Source: a virus. Taken from it: 20,602 nt of DNA. Shown here one piece after another: positions 6,362-13,170 of the stretch; the stretch's first letter is position 1; each line of letters begins with the position of its first letter. The notes beneath the pieces were generated by a model that was not told the origin of the DNA, ran no database searches, and saw only the letters and a program-made list of their open reading frames with translations. Where the stretch lies: IMG/VR virus record IMGVR_UViG_3300043409_001629, positions 1-20,602 of that record; one strand, given 5' to 3'. A program made the translations under genes and the position numbers.

Positions 6362-7144
6362 GTATCTATTCATAGCCTTAGCTAAAGGAAAGTAATCGCC
6401 TTTCTGTAACTCAGCGGTAGCTATATCTTCGTTAAAAACAGTTTCTAATGTTTCAAAAATGGCTCGTCTATCGGGTGTTACAGTTGGATCATAATAAAAT
6501 TGACTAATCCAATCAAACCCGTACTCGCTATTTTTACTATGTGGAGTTACTGTATTAACCATAACCATACCTGAATTGCCGTATTCAACAAACGAAAATG
6601 GAAATATGTATAGCCACCACCCATTGGGATGATTTTGTAAAATCCAACCATCACCTTGATCTAATTTAATATCTTCTAGATTAATTTGCTGTGATAAAAA
6701 TGGGTGGATGCCGCCTTTATACACATGGAGCAAATCTGCTTCAGCATCCATTAACCATAACCAACTTCCTTTACTCGATCCAGTAAAGCTATGACTATAT
6801 TTTAGATTTGTTTCTTTGGTAAGATCAGTTACCCAACGGTGGTTAACTTCATCAAAATCTTTAAAAATTAAACCAGATTCTCCTACTGTAGCAGTACCGC
6901 AGGATATTTTTTTATTGTTGTTTGTGGGTGTACCATCAGCAGTCCAATGTAACCCGTGAAACTTACAGGTTATTTCAGTAGTAAGTGTTCCTGGAGTTGC
7001 CAGAGGATACATTCTATGAGGACAAAATCTACGGAATAAGTCAACTCCTGTCTCGGTTTTGTGCAGTATATATTCAGATATAACAAAGTTTTCCGTAGTT
7101 ACAGCGGATACATGAGCTAACACCCTAGGAAATTTTTTAAACAT
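6308..7144 (-). CDS. Rieske non-heme iron oxygenase, first copy
   Basis: 278-residue Rieske oxygenase. The 2Fe-2S ligands are C41-P-H43 and C60-x-x-H63; the catalytic iron ligands are D137, H140 and H147 (ADLLHV...GGIH) and the acid in FNEDIATAELQKG near D240. This is a complete oxygenase alpha-type subunit; it needs a ferredoxin or reductase from the host or elsewhere in the phage. I chose the ATG at 7144 because MFKKFPRVLAHV aligns with MFKRSPKVLAHV of the second copy. The longer reading from a TTG at 7204 would overlap the MazG-like gene. There is no ribosome site, but a TATAAATA box ends 5 bases before the ATG. The stop overlaps speD as ATGA. Confidence 0.88.
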   Translation of the reverse strand: MFKKFPRVLAHVSAVTTENFVISEYILHKTETGVDLFRRFCPHRMYPLATPGTLTTEITCKFHGLHWTADGTPTNNNKKISCGTATVGESGLIFKDFDEVNHRWVTDLTKETNLKYSHSFTGSSKGSWLWLMDAEADLLHVYKGGIHPFLSQQINLEDIKLDQGDGWILQNHPNGWWLYIFPFSFVEYGNSGMVMVNTVTPHSKNSEYGFDWISQFYYDPTVTPDRRAIFETLETVFNEDIATAELQKGDYFPLAKAMNRYEDHCVHFGNWYQENLIK

Positions 7145-7148
7145 AAAA

Positions 7149-7421
7149 TTATTTATAGATGTTAGACCACAGCTTGAGTTTTTCTTTTTTGTTTTGTGTG
7201 GCAATGTCTAACTCATCACGATCTAATACACCCTGATCAACCAGGATATCCACCATGGCTAATACATCACCAATTTCCATCTCCAACATTTTACTGTGCT
7301 GAATGCCAGTTTTGTAATGCTTGCTACTCATGCCAAAGCGGTTGCATTTACTGACTTCAACAATGACCTCGGCACATTCCTCTTGCAATATACCCAATGC
7401 TTCTTTAATTTTGTCGTTCAT
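7149..7421 (-). CDS. MazG-like nucleotide pyrophosphohydrolase
   Basis: 90-residue all-alpha protein of the MazG/NTP-PPase type, which hydrolyses NTPs or dNTPs to NMP and pyrophosphate. The metal-binding signature is EECAE (E14, E15, E18) and EIGD (E49, D52), with a WS near the end as in many phage members. The ATG at 7421 forms ATGA with the phosphoribosyltransferase stop; the longer reading to 7442 has no support. It ends 4 bases before the first Rieske gene. In this context it could clean up modified or host nucleotides; substrate unknown. The last codons (TAT AAA TAA) also spell the late-type box at 7150. Confidence 0.82.
   Translation of the reverse strand: MNDKIKEALGILQEECAEVIVEVSKCNRFGMSSKHYKTGIQHSKMLEMEIGDVLAMVDILVDQGVLDRDELDIATQNKKEKLKLWSNIYK
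7150..7157 (-). promoter_or_regulatory. Late-promoter-like TATAAATA box abutting the Rieske start
   Basis: Exact T4 late consensus on the minus strand, made by the last codons of the MazG-like gene. Five bases separate it from the Rieske ATG, so a transcript from it would begin at or next to the ATG and lack a leader. No other ribosome site is visible for that gene. Confidence 0.45.
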
Positions 7422-7978
7422 CGTGTCCACCACTCTTCCCAAGGAAATACAACCCAGGACGGTTCTTGATGTTTATTAATCTCTTTGGCGGCATACGTAA
7501 CTTCTTTAAAATTGCTGGCCTCGTTGTTTACCAACACCGCAAACTTTACATTGGTTGCCCAGATCTCCTGCCAAATATCAGTGGCAACGGTTCCCATACA
7601 ACCACTTTCCCAGTCATTTTTAATCCAATTGAATGTGGCACCAGTATCATTGATATCGTCCACAATTAGAATGTTTTTACGTTTATTAAAATCAGTCCAG
7701 GATACATCCTCATCACGATCTCGTTGCTCTACATATCCAAAAGCTTCTTCCGCCATCCAAAGATTGCTTTCAGTATCTTCTGATTCATGACGCAATGTAA
7801 CCTTTAACGTATGCATTGGTAAATTAAAATAATGACTCATGTATACTGCTGGCATTAACCCACCGCGTGATATACCCACAATGTAGTCGGGTTTCCAATC
7901 ACTGATAGTAATCTGTCTACATAAATCGTTTATTAATCCCAACGTCTTTTTATAATCAATCTCAATGATCTTTGTCAT
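7418..7978 (-). CDS. Type I phosphoribosyltransferase
   Basis: 186-residue protein with the PRPP-binding loop ILIVDDINDTGATF at residues 103-116 and an early GISRGG loop (35-40), as in xanthine-guanine and hypoxanthine phosphoribosyltransferases. It would join a purine-like base to PRPP. The FPWEEWW end resembles that of the xanthine-guanine type. Its place between folE and a MazG-like gene raises the possibility that it handles 7-deazaguanine or salvaged guanine bases; that is inference. The ATG at 7978 has GAGGT upstream, 2 bases after the folE stop; the gene ends in an ATGA overlap with the MazG-like gene. Confidence 0.85.
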   Translation of the reverse strand: MTKIIEIDYKKTLGLINDLCRQITISDWKPDYIVGISRGGLMPAVYMSHYFNLPMHTLKVTLRHESEDTESNLWMAEEAFGYVEQRDRDEDVSWTDFNKRKNILIVDDINDTGATFNWIKNDWESGCMGTVATDIWQEIWATNVKFAVLVNNEASNFKEVTYAAKEINKHQEPSWVVFPWEEWWTR

Positions 7979-7980
7979 TA

Positions 7981-8724
7981 TTACCTCGGAGCAAAGTCTT
8001 GTTGTAGTTTAATATTGTCCATAAATTCTTTCTTAGTTCCCATATCGTTGTGAAATGCACCTTTTAATACTGTTGTTTGTGTAAGACTACTGTGTGCCAT
8101 AATACCACGATTCTCACAGCAACCATGCGTAGCTTGGATGTAAACACCCACATTCTCTGAGTCTGTGGCCTTCATTATTTCTCGTGCAATGTCATTGGTA
8201 AGTTCTTCCTGTAACGTACCACGGCGAGCACACCACTGTGCTATTCTGGTATATTTGCTGAGACCAATTAATTTATTAGCGGCAATGATACCAATATAAG
8301 CAATACCAGATACAGGCTGATGATGATGACTACACATGCTTCGTAACTCACTACGCACAACAAGCATGCCTTCATATCTATCTTCTGAATCATTTGGAAA
8401 AGCAGTAGCACCTGGAATTGGATCATATCTACCAGCCATGACTTCGTTAAAATACATCTTTGCTAATCGTCTGGCAGTACCACGACTATTGGGATCGTTC
8501 TCACGATCAATAAGTAATGTATCTAACACTCGTTCAAAGGCTACAGAAGCTTCTGCAATTAGTTTTTCTTTATCGCCTTCGTGCAAATAATCGCTAATGT
8601 TATCTCCCGCCCAAAAACGTTTCTTGTCACGTTTCATTTTAAAGCGGAGAGCGTCTGCTAGGTTACATACTTCATAGTCCTGGTCATAGCTCAAATCGTT
8701 TACTTGTGCAAATTCAGTAGTCAT
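7981..8724 (-). CDS. folE: GTP cyclohydrolase I, FolE
   Basis: Converts GTP to 7,8-dihydroneopterin triphosphate, the entry step for folate and for 7-deazaguanines. The catalytic zinc ligands are seen as C131 and H134 in MCSHHHQP and C202 in THGCCENRG. Also present are the TARRLAKMY block, GLSKYTRIAQ and QEELTNDIA, all family hallmarks. At 247 residues it is a little longer than the 222 of the Escherichia coli enzyme, with the extra at the N-terminus. The ATG overlaps the preceding stop as TAATG. With queD and queE in the same window it most likely supplies CDG rather than folate. Confidence 0.95.
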   Translation of the reverse strand: MTTEFAQVNDLSYDQDYEVCNLADALRFKMKRDKKRFWAGDNISDYLHEGDKEKLIAEASVAFERVLDTLLIDRENDPNSRGTARRLAKMYFNEVMAGRYDPIPGATAFPNDSEDRYEGMLVVRSELRSMCSHHHQPVSGIAYIGIIAANKLIGLSKYTRIAQWCARRGTLQEELTNDIAREIMKATDSENVGVYIQATHGCCENRGIMAHSSLTQTTVLKGAFHNDMGTKKEFMDNIKLQQDFAPR

Positions 8725-8939
8725 TAAGCACTTTCCAATAGGTCACGTAAGTTTTTAATTCCATCTGACCGAAGGAAGAACGAACACAAACGTTGTTCTT
8801 CATTAGGCATAGTACTATGTGATGATTTAGTTGTAAATACCACCTGCTTAACTCCCGGCAGACCACCGTCAGTTACTTCGCCATAAAGTTGGTATACTGA
8901 TTTATTTGTATCTAATACTTCATGTATCAATTTTTTCAC
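8724..8939 (-). CDS. Unknown 71-residue protein upstream of folE
   Basis: Not recognised. It starts at a GTG (8939) preceded by AAGGGGA at a good distance; an ATG a few bases upstream is in another frame and closes after eight codons. Predicted mixed alpha/beta: MKKLIHEVLDTN helix, a VKQVVFTTKSS strand and a charged C-terminal helix (GIKNLRDLLESA). No cysteine cluster or catalytic motif. It lies 22 bases after the glycosyltransferase and overlaps folE as TAATG, so it is translated with folE. Confidence 0.72.
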   Translation of the reverse strand: MKKLIHEVLDTNKSVYQLYGEVTDGGLPGVKQVVFTTKSSHSTMPNEEQRLCSFFLRSDGIKNLRDLLESA

Positions 8940-8961
8940 TATGCATCCCCTTTGTGTTATT

Positions 8962-10032
8962 CTAACTTAAATTTAATATACTGTCAAACATTACATTAGC
9001 ATTTAGATAATCAGTTTTTAAAATTTGTATTTGCTCTTGCATTGCTTTGGCATAGGCTTGGGGGTTATTGACACGCTCGGCAATGAATCCCAATAAATTA
9101 ACTTTATTCTTATGGTACGAGTCAATACTACTAGTCCATTCAGTAGGATACTTAAACTCTGGCAAATACATTTCTTTATAACTGCACCTGTCTGGTACAA
9201 TAGGGATAGCACCAGCCAAACAACCTTCCATCATGCTAATACCCAAATTCTCATGTAGACTACAACTGAATACCGCCGCGGCACTACCTAATGTTTGATA
9301 GTATTGTTCTTTATTGAGGTTAGCTTTTTGTGTGATTACTACATCAAAAACTAAATCATTTTTAAGATCTTCAATAATCTCTGGTTGCTTGTCGGCATTA
9401 TATCTGTGTGGCCAGATCAACATACGTTCTTTGGGATTATCAAAATACTGCCCGCAATGATCAATCACGCTGATATGTGGTTGTCCACTTACTACTGCAC
9501 GACCAGTATCTTGATACGAAATATCTAGGTTACGCAAGAACATGGAACGGTGGAAATTGGTAGCATAATAGTTCTTATCGCAACTGTAATACCAACTACG
9601 TTCTGCATGAAACGGCCAAGGCTTTTGCATCTTCATACCCAATATGTCACTGGGGTCGTATGCACCAGCATGCCATATACTATGTATCTCTACTGGTATA
9701 TCCAACAAATCACTTTGATATTTAATTGCGGTAATAGCAAAATTCCAAGCATCTGTTACTAGGAATTTGTCACCGGGTTTTACTTCACCACGTTGAAACA
9801 TCTGACTAATAAATTCAACTTGACTGGCTTTATATGCATTGGTAGTGGAAAAGTCTAGAAAAGCACCAGCAGTTGTTCCACCGGTGCTTTCCCTGCCAGC
9901 AACATTAACAATAGATAAGTTAATGTTCTTTTCCACTGCCCGCCGTTTAATTAGAACCGGTATATTGTCAAACCACTGTTTAGTATATCGTTGATCAATT
10001 GGTTCGATGGGAACAATAAATAGTGTAGGCAT
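8962..10032 (-). CDS. GT-B fold glycosyltransferase, GT4-like
   Basis: 356-residue protein with a Rossmann-like C-terminal half carrying the nucleotide-sugar motif SLHENLGISMMEGCLAG, the E-x7-E pattern at E261 and E269, followed by GAIPIVPD, as in retaining GT4-type enzymes. The N-terminal half has a less conserved fold with VTDAWNF and SIWHAGAY segments. No membrane segment or signal peptide. It could glycosylate phage DNA bases, as T-even phages do, or a surface glycan or protein. Its place between a DpdA-like enzyme and folE leans toward DNA modification, but nothing in the sequence proves it. The ATG overlaps the preceding small gene as TAATG. Confidence 0.8.
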   Translation of the reverse strand: MPTLFIVPIEPIDQRYTKQWFDNIPVLIKRRAVEKNINLSIVNVAGRESTGGTTAGAFLDFSTTNAYKASQVEFISQMFQRGEVKPGDKFLVTDAWNFAITAIKYQSDLLDIPVEIHSIWHAGAYDPSDILGMKMQKPWPFHAERSWYYSCDKNYYATNFHRSMFLRNLDISYQDTGRAVVSGQPHISVIDHCGQYFDNPKERMLIWPHRYNADKQPEIIEDLKNDLVFDVVITQKANLNKEQYYQTLGSAAAVFSCSLHENLGISMMEGCLAGAIPIVPDRCSYKEMYLPEFKYPTEWTSSIDSYHKNKVNLLGFIAERVNNPQAYAKAMQEQIQILKTDYLNANVMFDSILNLS

Positions 10033-10220
10033 TATCTGATTTTCTGTTGTGTCTTTAGATAGTTTTTCCAGTTTTGACTACGCATATTGTTTACATCAAC
10101 AGGGTTAAACGGCAACAACTCCCACCTACAATGATTATGATATGCTTCAATCGCTTCGAATAGTTTTGTAACCTCAGGCTTCATTACAAGGTATTTTTTA
10201 ATCCAAGCTGGTTGCGACAT
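10032..10220 (-). CDS. Unknown 62-residue basic protein
   Basis: Not recognised. A good ribosome site (AGGAAG) precedes the ATG at 10220, and the stop overlaps the glycosyltransferase ATG as TAATG, so it is a credible gene. It is basic and tryptophan-rich (PAWIKKYL, HNHCRWELLPF, SQNWKNYLK), apparently mostly helical. No known motif. Confidence 0.72.
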   Translation of the reverse strand: MSQPAWIKKYLVMKPEVTKLFEAIEAYHNHCRWELLPFNPVDVNNMRSQNWKNYLKTQQKIR

Positions 10221-10240
10221 TTTACTTCCTTTGTGAAAAA

Positions 10241-10729
10241 TTAATAGGATTTAAATTTTGGTACATTAGTGTCTGGGATATTGTATTCCACATAACATCC
10301 GTTTTCACCATCTTCACTTACTTCAACCCAAACATCTCTATTTGGATATCGGTCAGTGATCTTTGAATAGAGCTGATCAGCTAGCATTTCACAGCTTTGA
10401 TTATTCAGCTCTAAAATTCCTTCCGGTAGACCGGAATTATTACTGGTGTACAAGGACTGGCACCAGCGTTTGAACAAGATGAATTCAATGTCTCGGTCTT
10501 CATGAAAGACCTGAATCCACACCCGGAAATGGAACATATGACGATGAGGGTAACCCAAAAATTTAACTTCTGCAAGAGCAGGATCCTCCAATGCTTGTGG
10601 GTACTTATGCATACCCTCAAGAGCAAAGGTTACCCAAATCATCTTCTTTGCTGATTCCCTAATCTGAGAGGACTTTTCAAGTAATGCGACTTTACGTTGA
10701 TCCATAATTGATATAATGTTATCGTTCAT
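10241..10729 (-). CDS. T-fold protein resembling 6-pyruvoyltetrahydropterin synthase/QueD
   Basis: 162-residue protein with a pattern like the PTPS/QueD family: a beta strand with a His (FALEGMH), a paired-His motif PHRHMFHFRVWIQV in place of HGH, a SCEMLAD segment where QueD has its substrate Glu, and a final VEVSEDGENGC strand-turn. The DH pair and the nucleophile Cys of QueD are not evident, so it is probably not a second QueD. I recall similar phage proteins of unknown function. It starts 52 bases after dpdA behind its own promoter. The ATG at 10729 has AGG upstream; the ATG at 10705 is less likely. A role in pterin or deazaguanine chemistry is inference. Confidence 0.6.
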   Translation of the reverse strand: MNDNIISIMDQRKVALLEKSSQIRESAKKMIWVTFALEGMHKYPQALEDPALAEVKFLGYPHRHMFHFRVWIQVFHEDRDIEFILFKRWCQSLYTSNNSGLPEGILELNNQSCEMLADQLYSKITDRYPNRDVWVEVSEDGENGCYVEYNIPDTNVPKFKSY

Positions 10730-10755
10730 TTTATTTTACCTGCAAGTGATGTGTA

Positions 10756-10784
10756 AGTATATAGTGAATAGGCGAAACTATCAA
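10756..10784 (-). promoter_or_regulatory. Sigma70-type promoter downstream of dpdA
   Basis: Minus strand TTGATA (10784-10779), a 17-base spacer, and TATACT (10761-10756): five of six matches in each box at ideal spacing. The -35 overlaps the dpdA stop. It would drive the T-fold gene and those after it, through folE. Confidence 0.7.
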
Positions 10785-12388
10785 CTGTTTGTTTCTTCAA
10801 TCTGTTCTAGTTTTTCTAATTTAACCAAATCTAGACCATCTTCGTTTGTTTCTGGTGCAGTAACCGTAGTAAATTCAAAATGCTCACCAAACTTAGTTGA
10901 AGCATTAATTGCCTTCTTGCCTATAAATCCATTGGCACTGCTGCCTATTACTTTAGTACACCATTTGTCCAAGAAAGGATCTGTTGCCAATTCCCAAGCC
11001 GTGGCATAACTAGGTGCGCTGAAAATTGCGTCAACCAATTCACGGAAATATACGCGATCATGTTCTTCCTTTACCAACGACTTTGGAATAGTTCCACTGG
11101 CATATTTTTCATTGCCATCTTGAACTGATTTAATATGAGCATGAACATTATGACCCATTAATATAGCATAACTAAAACTATCCCAAGATGTTCTGCCTTC
11201 TTTCTTGATCTTATTTAGATCGCCCGGAGCATACCAGCACACATCACTAATTTTAGTACGTTGCATAATCGGGCTGTCAATAAACGTCTTGGCAATTTTG
11301 CCGTTTATCTTTTCAGTCAACATGACATCTCTAAACAATCGGTTATCATGTGCATACTTCTTGTCATCCACGGCTTTGGTCATATGATATCCCCAATTGC
11401 CGCGATTCTCTAACCGGTTCTCATCATACACTTGTCCATTGGCAGTAGCCAGGAATGGTGATGCACAGTCAAAACTAATGGTAAAGTTGGGATTATGATT
11501 TTTACGTATCGCTCTCTGAATGTCTGTGAACATCATTGCCCACTCCAGTTTACTGGTACCCAGATAGTGTACCCAGTCCTGTTTGCCAGTCTCCAACAAG
11601 CCGTCATAAATTAATGTAACAAGACGTTTAAGTACCAAGTGAGCATCACATTTGTTTTGTGATCCCATGGCCCAACCGTTGAAGTGATCATTGGGATAAA
11701 CTTTTGGATCACAGAAATGTTTCATCTCATTATACCATTGATCCGCTTCGGTGTGACTATCACCCTGCAATACTGTTAGGAATTTGCAATTGCCACGACG
11801 ATTTTTAAGCCAATATTCAAAGTTATATTTGGTGGCTTCAACTGCTTCTTCATAACTAGAAATCTTTGTTGCGGCAACACCAGACGGAGTTCTAGATACC
11901 CAACCTGGCACATCTAATGTCATGCCATAGTCCATGTAACTTTCCATCCAGTCTAATACTTGAGTTCTTTTTTTATGTGCTTTGGCACAGCCACTACCGG
12001 CACGCCAGTCACCTTCCCACACACCCTTGCCAATCTGGAACCCTCCGCTATCACCCAATATAAAACTACCAGGGTCACGGTTACGAATCATATCTTCTTT
12101 GGGATCAAACTTAGCAGTATCCAAGTTGGCATGCCCTGCACTATACAAGCCCCACTTATAAGGAAAGTAGGCTTCTTTGGGATTAAGAAAATTTAAGCCC
12201 TCAATACCATTCTCAAACCCTGTAGGTATACGTTCATCCTCAATGTGTTTAGAATGGCGCTGTTTGCCTACATATCCGCTATAAAAACCACTGATTGCTG
12301 GCAGAAAGATTGCATAATCCTTCTGTTTTGCTGTTAAATCGTCAATGGTTGGCTCAGGCACAGCGGGATTGTGTTCAGTTTGGCTCAT
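10781..12388 (-). CDS. dpdA: DpdA-like DNA/tRNA guanine transglycosylase
   Basis: 535-residue protein of the TGT superfamily, which swaps guanine for a 7-deazaguanine base. Visible in order: GDSGGFQ with D113, TLDVPGW (158-163), VLQGDS (207-211), GWAMGSQ (238-244), HYLGTS (274-279) and SFDCASP with the presumed nucleophile D307. These match the TGT series DSGGFQ, QGG, GxxIGG, H-MG and D-D. The zinc-binding CxCxxC plus His of bacterial tRNA TGTs is absent, as expected of DpdA proteins acting on DNA. The ATG overlaps the sliding-clamp stop as TAATG. With FolE, QueD and QueE nearby, insertion of a 7-deazaguanine into phage DNA is the most likely role; action on tRNA is the alternative. Confidence 0.87.
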   Translation of the reverse strand: MSQTEHNPAVPEPTIDDLTAKQKDYAIFLPAISGFYSGYVGKQRHSKHIEDERIPTGFENGIEGLNFLNPKEAYFPYKWGLYSAGHANLDTAKFDPKEDMIRNRDPGSFILGDSGGFQIGKGVWEGDWRAGSGCAKAHKKRTQVLDWMESYMDYGMTLDVPGWVSRTPSGVAATKISSYEEAVEATKYNFEYWLKNRRGNCKFLTVLQGDSHTEADQWYNEMKHFCDPKVYPNDHFNGWAMGSQNKCDAHLVLKRLVTLIYDGLLETGKQDWVHYLGTSKLEWAMMFTDIQRAIRKNHNPNFTISFDCASPFLATANGQVYDENRLENRGNWGYHMTKAVDDKKYAHDNRLFRDVMLTEKINGKIAKTFIDSPIMQRTKISDVCWYAPGDLNKIKKEGRTSWDSFSYAILMGHNVHAHIKSVQDGNEKYASGTIPKSLVKEEHDRVYFRELVDAIFSAPSYATAWELATDPFLDKWCTKVIGSSANGFIGKKAINASTKFGEHFEFTTVTAPETNEDGLDLVKLEKLEQIEETNS

Positions 12389-13122
12389 TATTTAATTTGC
12401 GCTGGCAAGAAGTAATTGTATTCTGCAACGCCACTGTCTATGGTAATTTGCAGAACACCTTCATCGCTAATCATCATGGTTTTATCACCAACTAGATTAA
12501 GGATATCAATAACTGACTTAACTGGCCAATTCCATTCTTTATCCAATGTACCTGTCACGTTGGGTTCAAAAATACAGTTACCAGCATGACTACCAGGATC
12601 ACCAAAGTAAAACTTTAGATGCTTGTCTTCTGTCTTGGCAATGAAATGTGGCTCTTCTACATTTGCTTGGGCTTGGAATTTAAACTTTTGAATGCCAGTT
12701 ACTGATGGGGTAAATGTAACATTCCATTTCTTTACGCCTTTAAATTTCAATTCACCAAGTTTTTCATTAACAATTTCTGTTGTCATAAAACGATAATCGT
12801 TTTTAAAGTCACCAGCTTTGTTTTCAAAATGTAATCCTGATGGCACAGTTTCACCATTGCGTATTTTAGTAGTTACTGAAATTTTTGCATTTTCAGCATA
12901 TTCAGGAATGTTAAGAACAATGTTCAATTTGCCCAAGTTAGGGAAACCAAACACACCAATAAAATCTGCAATGGGATTTTTGTATTTGCCTTGAATAATA
13001 ACATCCTTGTCATCACTTAGTGATTCTATAACTGTTGACTCTTCGGTACCGGTAATTTTGACAAAACTGATGTTACCCAATACTTGAGTATGTGCTACTA
13101 GCTCGCTTAAACAATCTTTCAT
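12388..13122 (-). CDS. 45: DNA polymerase sliding clamp, gp45-like
   Basis: 244-residue processivity clamp of the T4 gp45 type, which as a trimer tethers the polymerase to DNA and, in T4, also activates late transcription. The C-terminus (ISDEGVLQITIDSG...YFLPAQIK) and the WNWPVKSVIDIL segment resemble marine T4-like clamps I recall. Length is near the 228 residues of T4 gp45. I chose the ATG at 13122 because GGAGAT lies just upstream; the ATG at 13134 has no ribosome site. It follows the methyltransferase-like gene after a short gap with a TATAAT box and overlaps dpdA at its end. Confidence 0.82.
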   Translation of the reverse strand: MKDCLSELVAHTQVLGNISFVKITGTEESTVIESLSDDKDVIIQGKYKNPIADFIGVFGFPNLGKLNIVLNIPEYAENAKISVTTKIRNGETVPSGLHFENKAGDFKNDYRFMTTEIVNEKLGELKFKGVKKWNVTFTPSVTGIQKFKFQAQANVEEPHFIAKTEDKHLKFYFGDPGSHAGNCIFEPNVTGTLDKEWNWPVKSVIDILNLVGDKTMMISDEGVLQITIDSGVAEYNYFLPAQIK

Positions 13123-13144
13123 TGATATCTCCATTAATAAGGTT

Positions 13145-13150
13145 ATTATA
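13145..13150 (-). promoter_or_regulatory. Consensus -10 box upstream of the sliding clamp
   Basis: Perfect TATAAT on the minus strand in the short gap before the clamp gene, with the start point expected about 15 bases before its ATG. No good -35 hexamer or recognisable MotA box is visible upstream, so it could need an activator or be chance. Confidence 0.45.
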
Positions 13151-13170
13151 CAACATGTATTTAGAAAATG

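Noticed and set aside
6308-7204. Longer reading of the first Rieske gene from a TTG at 7204
   Set aside because: It overlaps the MazG-like gene, has no ribosome site, and the extra residues have no counterpart in the second Rieske protein, which begins at the equivalent of 7144.
10411-10626. 71-codon minus-strand frame within the T-fold gene
   Set aside because: It overlaps a better supported frame with conserved motifs and a ribosome site; it has no motif of its own.
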